From: Halanaerobium praevalens DSM 2228
Lineage (GTDB): Bacteria; Bacillota; Halanaerobiia; Halanaerobiales; Halanaerobiaceae
Length of the DNA: 64,000 bases
NCBI RefSeq assembly: GCF_000165465.1
Contig: NC_017455.1
Span: forward strand, 496,001-560,000
Direction of reading: 5' to 3'
Shown: one piece after another, positions 33,828-42,456 of the stretch
Layout of the letters: every line of letters starts with the position of its first letter
How positions within the stretch are numbered: the stretch's first letter is position 1
Translations under genes and position numbers: made by a program
The notes under the pieces: generated by a model
Told to the model about the DNA's origin: nothing
Database searches by the model: none
Seen by the model: the letters and a program-made list of their open reading frames with translations, nothing else

Positions 33828-34935
33828 TCTTTATCCTCCTAGATTGATTATATTTAGTCCAAAATTTTGCTAAAAGCAAGGGTATAATTATAATTAATAA
33901 TAAGCTTGAAATTAGATGTTTATTATAATTGATAATATAATATACATCAGCTTGACCTGGTTTAGGTAGTGGAACAGGATCAATTTGAATTCCATTTTCT
34001 CTAGCCAAATTCTCGATATTCAATAAATGAATAACTGGAATGTTTTGACTAAGAAAATATGATAAAAGACCATTTTTGGCATATTCAGTATTCAATTTAC
34101 CTGGAATAGTTAGACCATTTTCAAACTTTACTGAAGCAGAAGTGCTGCCAAAGTTAGCTGAGGCTCCTCCAATATTAATAAAAGTTTTAATCTGATTAGT
34201 TTGAGAATTTTTCTTTAAAATATCTATTCTTTTTTGGATACTGGCCTCTAAATCTTCTTCATAAATTAAAGGGATAGATTCTTTTTCAGCTATTTTAAAA
34301 AAGGTGTTTTTGTTATCACTAAAAAAGAGATTATCTGCTCTGTCATTATCTCCCCCTAAGGAAAGAGCTCTAATCTTATAGCTTAATATTTGCTCTTTTC
34401 TGAGCTCTTTTAGCATTTCTATAAAACTGAAATTAGGGATATTAGCTCCATACATTGAAGATCCAAGTGAATAAATTAATTCCACTTTTAAATCCATTGT
34501 TTCACTTGCCGAAAGTACAGATAAAATTAAGCCGGGAAAAGAGCCGCTGGCTCCAATTGCTATTTTGTCACCTGCTTTTAAATTAAGTTTTTTAAAATAG
34601 TCAACCATTAAGGCAGCAAAGTCTGTATTAGTAGCTGTTCTCTTAGCTTTTAAATTACCAAGAGTAGTTGTAAGTTTAGTATATTCTTGACCAATCAAAG
34701 CAGTTTTATTAGGATCTAATTTAGTATTAACTTTTAAATTTCTAGCTTTTTTTGCCTGGTAAATAACTTTTTGGGCTGTCAGTACTTTTTGGGCAGCTGT
34801 GATTTGAGTTTTAAAAGCTGGATTTTCAGTCTTAGAGCTGCTAAAAAAGATAATAATTAAAGCAAAAATTGCTAGTAGAGCTGAAATAATAATTATTTTA
34901 ATATTAATTTTGGCTTTAACCCAGTTTGTAAACAT
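33817..34935 (-). CDS. pgsW: poly-gamma-glutamate system protein (PgsW-like)
   Basis: A 372-residue protein with one hydrophobic segment near 13-30 and another near 341-360, placing the middle outside the membrane. The core contains 'GDKIAIGASGSFPGLILSVL' near 138-157, 'SLGSSMYGANIP' and 'FINIGGASANFGS'. I recall this as the third-gene family accompanying short PgsB-PgsC operons. AAAGGAG precedes the ATG. Its biochemical role is not established. It may replace CapA/PgsA, which is absent here. The symbol is tentative. Confidence 0.65.
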   Translation of the reverse strand: MFTNWVKAKINIKIIIISALLAIFALIIIFFSSSKTENPAFKTQITAAQKVLTAQKVIYQAKKARNLKVNTKLDPNKTALIGQEYTKLTTTLGNLKAKRTATNTDFAALMVDYFKKLNLKAGDKIAIGASGSFPGLILSVLSASETMDLKVELIYSLGSSMYGANIPNFSFIEMLKELRKEQILSYKIRALSLGGDNDRADNLFFSDNKNTFFKIAEKESIPLIYEEDLEASIQKRIDILKKNSQTNQIKTFINIGGASANFGSTSASVKFENGLTIPGKLNTEYAKNGLLSYFLSQNIPVIHLLNIENLARENGIQIDPVPLPKPGQADVYYIINYNKHLISSLLLIIIIPLLLAKFWTKYNQSRRIKNEI

Positions 34936-34949
34936 TAAATTAAGCTCCT

Positions 34950-35378
34950 TTAGCTAAATAAAAGCATTAATAATCTTAAAAAGATTGAAAGAAAAATTAA
35001 AGCAGAAAGAGTAGCTGTAATTCCTTGTCTTAACATATCATTTGCAATTAGTCCTGGAATAATATAACCAATTACTCTTAAATCTTGTTCGATTGGAAAA
35101 AAATTTATAAAAATTGAACGGTAAAACCAGCCAATTAAATAACCGAGAATAACACAGGCTGTAAAACGGCGGCGACTATACATTATAATATAATTAGCTA
35201 AAAACTTCACAATCAAAAAAGTTAAAACTGCCGTAATAATAGTGGCTAAAATCCGGGAGGGTTCCTGCCAGAAAAAAGCCAAATAACCAGGTACAATAAT
35301 TCCTCCTGTATAAAATCCTGTTAGTTCTGTAAAAATAAAACTTAAAAGAATCCCAATTCCAACTGATTCAATTAACAT
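34950..35378 (-). CDS. pgsC: poly-gamma-glutamate synthesis membrane protein PgsC/CapC
   Basis: A 142-residue membrane protein with about five hydrophobic segments, close to the usual ~149 residues of CapC. 'GFYTGGIIVPGYLAFF' near 21-36 and 'SRRRFTACVILGYLIGW' near 68-84 are CapC-like. PgsC forms the membrane synthase/export complex with PgsB. GGAG lies 9 bases before the ATG, inside the end of pgsB, and the genes overlap by 11 bases. Confidence 0.85.
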   Translation of the reverse strand: MLIESVGIGILLSFIFTELTGFYTGGIIVPGYLAFFWQEPSRILATIITAVLTFLIVKFLANYIIMYSRRRFTACVILGYLIGWFYRSIFINFFPIEQDLRVIGYIIPGLIANDMLRQGITATLSALIFLSIFLRLLMLLFS

Positions 35379-36576
35379 TTAATTCAACTCCAAATTTTTC
35401 AAAATAAGCTGCGATTATTTCTCCATCTCCATGAATATTACCACAAGCAAAAATTATCAAATTTCTTTTTGGTTCTAAATTATTAAAAAAATTACTTAAC
35501 TTTTTAAATTTATTTAAATCAAAAAAGAATAAATTTAATTTTGAAATATTTTGTTTAGAATTTAAGTTCTTTTTTAATAATCTTTGTTGTCTAAATTTTA
35601 AGGCACCACTTAATAAAAATCCATCAAACCTATTTTTAAAGCTGAGAAAATTAATAAATTCTTTTAATCTAAATGCTCGATCACTGCGGTGGTTAATCAA
35701 AGCATAAAGAGCTGGTTTTTCAACTGGAAATTGCTCTAATTTTTTAGTTATTTTCTGCCAAATTATTTCGGTTGAATCACGATCATTAGCAGCAAAAGCA
35801 TTAATGAAAATAATATTTCTACCCTTATTTTGATAAAGATAAGTTTTTAAGCTACCGGGATCAGCAGTAACTGAGTACATACCTGCTAAAGCTGTTTTTT
35901 TATTTATCTTAAAAGAAGAGGCTACTTTTAAAGCACAGGCAATATTTTCTTTAAAAACAGTTTTTTTAAAGGGCTTCAGTTCTGCCTGACTAATCTTAAT
36001 ATCAGAAATTGTGCTGTAAAGATTATTTCTTTTTTTAGCTTCTTTTTTAATTAAAGATTCTAAATTCTTTTCAGCAGAAATAACATGGGCAGACTGTGGG
36101 AGGCTTAAACAGATTGTTTGGGCAATTTCTTTAAGATTACTCCCCATTTTATCTAAATGATCATTTCTAATATTAGTAATTATTGTATAGTCAGCTTTTA
36201 AAAAAAGGTGTTCACTACTCCATTGAATTTCTGGAGAAATAGCCATACATTCAATTACTAAAACATCGACTTTTTCTTTAACTGCTAATTGAACTATTCT
36301 TTTTTGCTCTGAAATACTGGGTGGACCATGACGAAGTAAATCTTTTTCACTTCCATCAGGATAGATTATTTTAGCAGCAGTTCCAGTCGTTTTAGCTAAG
36401 ACCTGAAGCCCATCTGCTCTTAAAGCAGCAGCAGTTAATCTAGTTGTAGAAGATTTACCCCGAATACCATTAACATGGACTATTTTGGGGATTTTATTTA
36501 AATTTTTTTTATGATTTTTCTTTTCCCAAATTCCAGTTATAATTAAAATTATTGTAATTAAAGTTATAACTTGCAT
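35368..36576 (-). CDS. pgsB: poly-gamma-glutamate synthase PgsB/CapB
   Basis: ATP-dependent amide ligase of the Mur-ligase superfamily that polymerises glutamate through gamma-carboxyl bonds at the membrane. The 402-residue protein has an N-terminal hydrophobic segment (3-16), the P-loop 'GIRGKSSTTRLTAAALR' from 37, 'RHGPPSISEQKRIVQLA' and 'VIECMAISPE' (acidic Mg-binding region), and 'TNIRNDHLDKMG', all as in CapB. GAAAGGGA precedes the ATG. It is the first gene of a six-gene operon with its own promoter at 36633-36661. The actual monomer (D/L-Glu or another acidic amino acid) cannot be read from sequence. Confidence 0.88.
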   Translation of the reverse strand: MQVITLITIILIITGIWEKKNHKKNLNKIPKIVHVNGIRGKSSTTRLTAAALRADGLQVLAKTTGTAAKIIYPDGSEKDLLRHGPPSISEQKRIVQLAVKEKVDVLVIECMAISPEIQWSSEHLFLKADYTIITNIRNDHLDKMGSNLKEIAQTICLSLPQSAHVISAEKNLESLIKKEAKKRNNLYSTISDIKISQAELKPFKKTVFKENIACALKVASSFKINKKTALAGMYSVTADPGSLKTYLYQNKGRNIIFINAFAANDRDSTEIIWQKITKKLEQFPVEKPALYALINHRSDRAFRLKEFINFLSFKNRFDGFLLSGALKFRQQRLLKKNLNSKQNISKLNLFFFDLNKFKKLSNFFNNLEPKRNLIIFACGNIHGDGEIIAAYFEKFGVELNVN

Positions 36577-36632
36577 AAATTAGTCCCTTTCTCAGAAATA
36601 TTTTTATTTTTAGAAAAATAATCACTACTTTC

Positions 36633-36661
36633 AGTTTACTATAAAGATATAGAGATATCAA
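36633..36661 (-). promoter_or_regulatory. promoter of the pgs operon
   Basis: On the minus strand TTGATA (36661-36656), a 17-base spacer and TAAACT (36638-36633), about 57 bases before the pgsB start. It is divergent from the argG promoter; the -35 boxes are about 70 bases apart. Confidence 0.65.
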
Positions 36662-36731
36662 TTATATTTTGACATTGAGTTATTTGAAAGTTAATTTAGA
36701 AAAATAAAATTAAAATATGCTCTAAATTTAT

Positions 36732-36760
36732 TTGCATAAAATAAAAATATGCTGTATAAT
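36732..36760 (+). promoter_or_regulatory. promoter of the arginine T-box/argGH transcript
   Basis: TTGCAT (36732-36737), a 17-base spacer and TATAAT (36755-36760) preceded by an extended TG (TGTATAAT), just upstream of the T-box leader. Confidence 0.82.
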
Positions 36761-36780
36761 ACTAAAAAATCAATACATAA

Positions 36781-36970
36781 ACCTTTGAGCAGAAGAGTAA
36801 AAACTTTAGTGGAGTTAGCGAATCGAGGATAGTGGAAGCTCGAGTGAAACGGAGTTTTGAAACGCATCTGTGAGGTTTTTTTCTGAAACTAAGTAGGAAA
36901 AAACGTAGAATTGCGTTAAATTAACTGAAAGCGGATAATTTTTTATCAATCAGAGTGGTACCACGGCAAC
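36781..36970 (+). promoter_or_regulatory. T-box leader, arginine-specific (specifier CGC)
   Basis: A tRNA-sensing leader. The conserved T-box AGAGTGGTACCACGG lies at 36952-36966 with TGGT for tRNA acceptor pairing. Stem I can be built from CCT/AGG and CAGA/TCTG below and AAAACT/AGTTTT above an internal loop. The 3' side of that loop reads GAAA-CGC-A, giving specifier codon CGC (Arg) at 36863-36865. Uncharged tRNA-Arg would stabilise the antiterminator and allow argGH expression. Confidence 0.92.
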
Positions 36971-36971
36971 T

Positions 36972-37010
36972 AACCTGTCTCTATATTTATATATAGAGGT
37001 AGGTTTTTTT
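36972..37010 (+). terminator. T-box terminator before argG
   Basis: AACCTGTCTCTATAT (36972-36986) pairs fully with ATATAGAGGTAGGTT (36991-37005), using two G-T pairs, and is followed by a long T-run. Confidence 0.92.
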
Positions 37011-37060
37011 TTATTTTAAACATAAATTAGAGAAGAAGAAAATTCAAGGAGGAATTTAAA

Positions 37061-38272
37061 ATGGCTAAAAAAGAAATTAAGAAGATTTTGTTGGCTTATT
37101 CAGGTGGACTTGATACTTCAGTAGCAATTAAGTGGTTAGAAGATAAATATGAGGCTGAAATTATTACTTATACAGCTCACTTAGGGCAACCACAAGCTTG
37201 GGATGCAGTTGAAGCAAAAGCTTTAGCGACAGGTGCTACTAAAGCATATATTGATGATATTAGAGAAGAATTTATTACTGATTATATTTATCCAGCACTC
37301 AAAGTAAATGCAATGTATCAGGAAAAATACCCATTAGCAACAGCTTTAGCAAGGCCATTAATTGCTAAAAGAATGGTTGAAATTGCTAAAAAAGAGGGGG
37401 TAGATGCTTTAGCTCATGGTTGTACAGGTAAGGGAAATGACCAGGTTCGTTTTGAAGTTTCTTTTAAAGCTTTAGCTCCAGAAATGGAAATTATTGCACC
37501 TTTAAGAGACTGGGAGTTTGTTTCTAGAGAGGGAGAAATAGAATATGCTGAGGCAAATGGAATTCCAGTTAAGGCTACTAAAAAAAGTCCTTATAGTATT
37601 GACCAAAATTTATGGGGAATTAGCATTGAATGTGGAATTTTAGAAGATCCTTGGGCTGAACCACCAGCAGATGCTTATCAGTGGACTAAAGAAGTAGATC
37701 AAACTCCTGCTGAGCCTAAATATATTACTATTGATTTTGAAAAAGGAATTCCAGTAGCAATTGATGGTCAAAAAATGAAGCCAATTCAATTAGTAGAGAA
37801 ATTAAATGAATTGGGTTCTGAGTATGGAGTGGGTAGAATTGATATGTTAGAAGATAGATTAGTTGGTATTAAATCACGTGAGATTTATGAAGCTCCAGCT
37901 GGTGAAATTTTAATTAAAGCACATAAAGCTCTAGAAGACTTAACTTTAGACCGTGATACTAAAAATTATAAGGCTGAAATGGCAGCTAAATATGCAAACT
38001 TAACTTATAATGGTCTTTGGTTTTCACCTTTAAGAGATGCTTTAGATGCTTTTGTTAATCAATCCCAAAAAACAGTTAGTGGACAGGTAAAAGTTAAACT
38101 TTATAAAGGTAAATGTACTTTAGCTGGTCGGAAATCAAATTATTCACTATATGAACATGGTTTAGCAACTTATGATGAAAGTGATAATTTTGACCATAAA
38201 TCAGCTCCTGGCTTTATTAATCTCTGGGCTTTACCATTACAAGTTGCAAATAAGAAAAAGAGAGAAGAATAA
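37061..38272 (+). CDS. argG: argininosuccinate synthase ArgG
   Basis: Condenses citrulline and aspartate with ATP in arginine synthesis. The 403-residue protein starts with the PP-loop 'LAYSGGLDTSV' near 11-21, then has 'AHGCTGKGNDQVRFE' near 125-139 and 'SPYSIDQNLWG' near 182-192, all diagnostic. AAGGAGG with 9-base spacing precedes the ATG. Expression is controlled by the arginine T-box directly upstream and continues into argH two bases later. Confidence 0.97.
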   Translation: MAKKEIKKILLAYSGGLDTSVAIKWLEDKYEAEIITYTAHLGQPQAWDAVEAKALATGATKAYIDDIREEFITDYIYPALKVNAMYQEKYPLATALARPLIAKRMVEIAKKEGVDALAHGCTGKGNDQVRFEVSFKALAPEMEIIAPLRDWEFVSREGEIEYAEANGIPVKATKKSPYSIDQNLWGISIECGILEDPWAEPPADAYQWTKEVDQTPAEPKYITIDFEKGIPVAIDGQKMKPIQLVEKLNELGSEYGVGRIDMLEDRLVGIKSREIYEAPAGEILIKAHKALEDLTLDRDTKNYKAEMAAKYANLTYNGLWFSPLRDALDAFVNQSQKTVSGQVKVKLYKGKCTLAGRKSNYSLYEHGLATYDESDNFDHKSAPGFINLWALPLQVANKKKREE

Positions 38273-38274
38273 AA

Positions 38275-39696
38275 ATGGCAAAAAATAAATTATGGGGTGG
38301 AAGATTTAAGGTAGACACTTCTGAATTAATGGATGAGTTTAATGCTTCACTTCCTTTTGATATTAAGCTCTTAAAATATGATGTCAAAGGTAGTTTAGCT
38401 CATGTGCAAATGCTAGCTAAACAGGGTATTTTAACTAAAGAAGAAACAAAAAAAATCAGTTCAGGCTTGCAAGCTGTTAAAAAAGAAATTGAAAAAGAAT
38501 TAGCAGCTGGTAAATTTGATTTTAAAGAGGCAGAAGATATTCATAGTTTAATAGAGGCTCGTTTAACAGCTAAAATTGGTGAAGTAGGCGGCAAATTACA
38601 TACTGGCCGCAGCCGTAATGATCAGGTTGCTCTTGATCTTCGTTTATATTTAAGAGAAGAGACTTTAGATCTTAGAAAAATGCTACTTGATTTTATGCAG
38701 GTGATTTTAGATTTAGCAGAAAAACACACAGAAACTATAATGCCAGGTTATACTCATTTACAGAGAGCTCAAGCTATTACTTTTGCTCATCACCTTTTGG
38801 CTTACTATTTTAAGTTAAAAAGAGACTATGAACGTTTTGGAGATGCTTTAAAAAGAATAAATATTTCTCCCTTAGGCTCAGGTGCTTTAGCAGGTAGTTC
38901 TTTTGACTTAGATAGAGAATTTACAGCTAAAAAATTAGGCTTTATTAGAGCTTGTAAAAACTCTATTGATGGAGTTAGTGATCGAGATTTTGTGCTTGAG
39001 TTTTTAGCTGTTGCTTCTAATTTAATGTTACATTTAAGCAGTTTAAGTGAAGAAGTAATTTTGTGGAATTCAAAAGAGTTTTCATTTATTGAGCTGGCTG
39101 ATCAATATACTACTGGTAGTTCTATTATGCCACAAAAGAAAAATCCTGATTTAGCTGAATTAGTACGCGGGAAAACTGGTAAAGTTATTGGTAATTTAAA
39201 CCAGATGTTGTTAACTTTAAAAGGATTGCCATTAGCATATAATAAAGATTTACAAGAAGACAAAGAAGGTCTTTTTGCTAGTGTAGAAACACTTAAAATC
39301 ATTTTAAAATTATATCCAGAAATGTTAAAAACAATGAAAGTTAAGAAAAAAGAGATGCAAAAAGCAGCAGCAAAAGGTTTTTTAAATGCAACTGAGTTAG
39401 CTGATTTCTTAGCAGTAAATAATATTCCTTTTCGGAAAGCACATCAAATTGTAGGCAAAGCAGTAATTTTAGCTGCTCAAAAAGAAAAAGAGCTAGAAGA
39501 TTTACAAAAATCTGATTGGGAAGAAATATTTGATTCAGATTTAAAAGAAGAATTAAAAGTTGATTTTGAAAAGCTAAAAGAAAAATTAAAAGTTGAAACA
39601 GCTGTTAATTCACATTCTACTTTAGGTGGTCCAGCTTTTAAAGAAAGTCAGTCAATAATCCAAAAAGAAAGAAGCCTACTAGCCTCTAAAAAATAA
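38275..39696 (+). CDS. argH: argininosuccinate lyase ArgH
   Basis: Splits argininosuccinate to arginine and fumarate. The 473-residue fumarase/aspartase-superfamily protein shows 'LWGGRF', 'AEDIHSLIE', 'TGRSRNDQVALDLRLY', 'GYTHLQRAQ' and the signature loop 'GSSIMPQKKNPD'. It starts two bases after the argG stop, so the pair is cotranscribed. It ends about 45 residues beyond the core with an 'LGGPAF' motif as usual. A strong terminator follows at 39733. Confidence 0.97.
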   Translation: MAKNKLWGGRFKVDTSELMDEFNASLPFDIKLLKYDVKGSLAHVQMLAKQGILTKEETKKISSGLQAVKKEIEKELAAGKFDFKEAEDIHSLIEARLTAKIGEVGGKLHTGRSRNDQVALDLRLYLREETLDLRKMLLDFMQVILDLAEKHTETIMPGYTHLQRAQAITFAHHLLAYYFKLKRDYERFGDALKRINISPLGSGALAGSSFDLDREFTAKKLGFIRACKNSIDGVSDRDFVLEFLAVASNLMLHLSSLSEEVILWNSKEFSFIELADQYTTGSSIMPQKKNPDLAELVRGKTGKVIGNLNQMLLTLKGLPLAYNKDLQEDKEGLFASVETLKIILKLYPEMLKTMKVKKKEMQKAAAKGFLNATELADFLAVNNIPFRKAHQIVGKAVILAAQKEKELEDLQKSDWEEIFDSDLKEELKVDFEKLKEKLKVETAVNSHSTLGGPAFKESQSIIQKERSLLASKK

Positions 39697-39732
39697 ATAT
39701 AATTAAGCTAATAAACAATTTAGTTTCACTTT

Positions 39733-39786
39733 AAAAGCTCCTAATTTAGTTTTTAACAATAATTCTAAATTAGGGCTTTTATTTTT
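39733..39786 (+). terminator. terminator of argGH
   Basis: AAAAGCTCCTAATTTAG (39733-39749) pairs with CTAAATTAGGGCTTTT (39765-39780) apart from one bulge, followed by ATTTTT. Confidence 0.88.
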
Positions 39787-39837
39787 ATAATAAAAGTATT
39801 ACAATATGGATAAGAGTAAAAGTTTAGGAGTGATTTT

Positions 39838-41067
39838 ATGGTCAAATTGAGATTTAAAAAAATTTGTTTAATTTTTATATTATCAATTTTAATAGCGAGT
39901 AGTTTTATTAATCCCGTTTTAGCTTTTTCTGATTATGAACAAGATGTTGCTCAAAGAATATATCAGGATTTAGCTCAGCAATATAGAATTAAAGAATTTG
40001 AGCAGAATAGCTTAGAATATAAAACTTTAAAAAAATTAGAAGCTAATATTATTCATCCTAAATTTAAAGAAGAAGAATTTAGACTGCATTATATTGATGA
40101 TAAATTAATAAATGCCTATTATATAGGTGATGGTAATATTATGATTTTTAGAGGACTTTTAGAAAAATTAGAAAGTGAAGCCCAACTGGCAGCTTTGATA
40201 TCTCATGAAATGGGACATGCTGTTAATGAACATTTAAGTGAAGACTTAGAAAGAAACTTAGGACTTTCTCTTTTGAATTTATTATTTAATCATTTTACTG
40301 ATAATCAATATCAGACTATAACAAATATAGCTCAAAATTTAATAGCTAATGGTTATTCTAGAGAGCAAGAGCGTGAATCTGATATTTATGGTTTTGATTT
40401 AATGTTAAGAAGTGATTATAATCCCCAAGCTTTAGTTGAATTAATGCAAATTTTTGCAAAAAATAGTAAAAACAATAAATTATTAGAATTTACTCAAACT
40501 CATCCTATTCCTGAAAGTAGGATTGAATATTTAGAAAAAAGAATTGGAAAGCAGCAAAACAAAAAAGAAAAAGCGCTCCAAATTGCAAAAGAAAAAGATG
40601 AAACAGAAAGAATAGAAATTAAAACAAATAAAAAACAAACTAAAAACTTTACTAATCAAATTATTTCTTTTGCTTATCCTCAATCTTGGCAATTAAAAAA
40701 AGAAAAGAATTTAACTGCTGAAATGGAATTTAAATATAGTTTGCAAACAGAAGAAGCTAGAGGAGAAATATTTTTACTTGATTTAACTAAAAAAGAATTT
40801 ATGCAAACAGCTGCTAAACAATTTAATTTTGAGAGTCTAAGGGCTGTGGAAAAGGGGTTTGAAATCAAAAAAGAGAAATTATCTCAGGCAAAGTTAAATA
40901 TTTATCGACTCCAAATTGCCAAAGGAGATAAAGTAGGTTTAAAATATTTTATTAGCCCAAAAGATAAACAATTGATGCTTAATTTTGATTTTAGGGTAAA
41001 AATTAAAGAACTAAATCAATTTGATAAAAAAATAAAAACATTGATTGATAGTTTAGACTATAAATAA
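39838..41067 (+). CDS. exported M48-family metalloprotease
   Basis: A 409-residue protein with a signal peptide (about 1-29). The zinc-binding HEMGH is at 123-127 ('LISHEMGHAVNEHL'), the third ligand Glu is in 'SREQERESDIYG' near 178-189, and 'THPIPESRIEYL' is a conserved M48 post-motif. The C-terminal ~160 residues (after 'KTNKKQTKNF') are a separate domain with 'SFAYPQSW', of a type seen in surface or stress proteins. It may act in envelope protein quality control. GGAG precedes the ATG. It stands alone between terminators and the next HD-GYP gene. Confidence 0.82.
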   Translation: MVKLRFKKICLIFILSILIASSFINPVLAFSDYEQDVAQRIYQDLAQQYRIKEFEQNSLEYKTLKKLEANIIHPKFKEEEFRLHYIDDKLINAYYIGDGNIMIFRGLLEKLESEAQLAALISHEMGHAVNEHLSEDLERNLGLSLLNLLFNHFTDNQYQTITNIAQNLIANGYSREQERESDIYGFDLMLRSDYNPQALVELMQIFAKNSKNNKLLEFTQTHPIPESRIEYLEKRIGKQQNKKEKALQIAKEKDETERIEIKTNKKQTKNFTNQIISFAYPQSWQLKKEKNLTAEMEFKYSLQTEEARGEIFLLDLTKKEFMQTAAKQFNFESLRAVEKGFEIKKEKLSQAKLNIYRLQIAKGDKVGLKYFISPKDKQLMLNFDFRVKIKELNQFDKKIKTLIDSLDYK

Positions 41068-41191
41068 TAATTATGAGGTGCTAAATTTTTCTAAGAAAAA
41101 GGGATTAAATAATTTTTATTGAAAATGTATTTTAGAGTTATAGATGAGCTAAAAATATTAAGTTATTTATTTGGAGGAAGGATTATATAAT

Positions 41192-42247
41192 ATGAGACTA
41201 GTCTTAACAGAAAATTTAGTAGAAGATATGGAACTTGCTAAACCAATTTATGAAAATGGAAATATTCTTTTAAATAAGGGAGTAGATCGATTATATAAAT
41301 ATAAAAATAAATTACTTGAGCTGGGAATTAAGCATCTTTATGTAGAAGATAAATACTCCTATGATATTGAAGTAAATGAAGTAATAAAAGATAGTACTAG
41401 AAGGACTGGCAAAAAAATAGTAACTAATACTTTTGATAAAATAAAAAAAGGCTTTTTGAACTTAAATACTAAAGATTTAAAAAATGTAATTGAAGATATT
41501 ACAAATGAATTAGTTTTTAATGAAGATGTTTTATTAAATTTAGTTAGTTTAAAAAATACCAGTGATTATACTTATGAGCACTCAGTTAATGTAAGTGTAA
41601 TTTGTATAGCCTTAGGTAAAATGCTAGGTTATAGCAAGAACGAGTTGTTTAAGCTTGGTATGGGAGGTATGTTACATGATGTTGGCAAGATTTTAATTCC
41701 TGAAAAGATTTTAACTAAACCTGAGTCTCTAACGGAATATGAATATTTTATTATGAAAAATCATCCTGAACTTGGTTTTAATTACTTACAGCAGATTGAA
41801 TCGATTAGTCCTTTATCAAGGATTGTTGTTTATTCTCACCATGAGCGGGTAGATGGTTCTGGTTATCCTAGAGGTTTAAAGGGGAATGAAATCCATGAGT
41901 TTGCCAGAGTAGCTGCAATAGCTGATGTCTTTGATGCTTTAACAAGTGATCGAGTTTATAGAAGTAGATGGCCCACTTATAAAGCAGCAGAGTATATTAT
42001 GAATAATACTGAAAAATTATTTGATTATCAGCTTGTAAAAAAGTTTTTGCCCCAGGTTTCTTTTTATCCAAACGGAGCAGAGGTGATTTTAAGTTGTGGT
42101 TATAGAGCTATAGTCAGAGCTCAGAACATAGGTTTTCCGACACGGCCTATACTTAGAGTAATTGAAGATGATGAAGGTAAAGAACTTGATCGTGAATTAG
42201 ATCTTTTAAAACATATGAATATTGTAATTACTAAAGTAATTGTTTAA
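41192..42247 (+). CDS. HD-GYP domain phosphodiesterase
   Basis: A 351-residue predicted cyclic-di-GMP phosphodiesterase. The start at 41192 is favoured over the TTG at 41171, which overlaps the GGAGGAAGGA ribosome-binding region. The N-terminal ~110 residues form a small unassigned domain ('ENLVEDMELAKPIYENG'). The HD-GYP domain has HD at 162-163, 'KNHPELGF' near 189-196 and HHERVDGSGYP at 216-226 with intact GYP. The C-terminal ~60 residues ('YPNGAEVILSCGYRAIVRAQN') are typical of this architecture. There is no DICT domain, unlike the gene at 10978. A terminator follows. Confidence 0.85.
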   Translation: MRLVLTENLVEDMELAKPIYENGNILLNKGVDRLYKYKNKLLELGIKHLYVEDKYSYDIEVNEVIKDSTRRTGKKIVTNTFDKIKKGFLNLNTKDLKNVIEDITNELVFNEDVLLNLVSLKNTSDYTYEHSVNVSVICIALGKMLGYSKNELFKLGMGGMLHDVGKILIPEKILTKPESLTEYEYFIMKNHPELGFNYLQQIESISPLSRIVVYSHHERVDGSGYPRGLKGNEIHEFARVAAIADVFDALTSDRVYRSRWPTYKAAEYIMNNTEKLFDYQLVKKFLPQVSFYPNGAEVILSCGYRAIVRAQNIGFPTRPILRVIEDDEGKELDRELDLLKHMNIVITKVIV

Positions 42248-42299
42248 TTTAGGCTGCTTTAATCTTCAGAAAATTTTAACAGAACAATTATAAGCAACG

Positions 42300-42333
42300 G
42301 CTATCTTTCTTAAGTTAAGGAAGATAGCTTTTT
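42300..42333 (+). terminator. terminator
   Basis: GCTATCTT (42300-42307) and AAGATAGC (42321-42328) form the stem, extended by TCT/AGG, followed by TTTTT. Confidence 0.85.
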
Positions 42334-42456
42334 CTATAAATTTTTGTTTGCTATTTTTTAAAGGTATCTGCTTTTTAATATAGAATATATTTAGCAGGTA
42401 GAAAAATAATTAAAGAAAGATTATTTTAAGAATATAGTTTAGAGGAGGATCTGATT

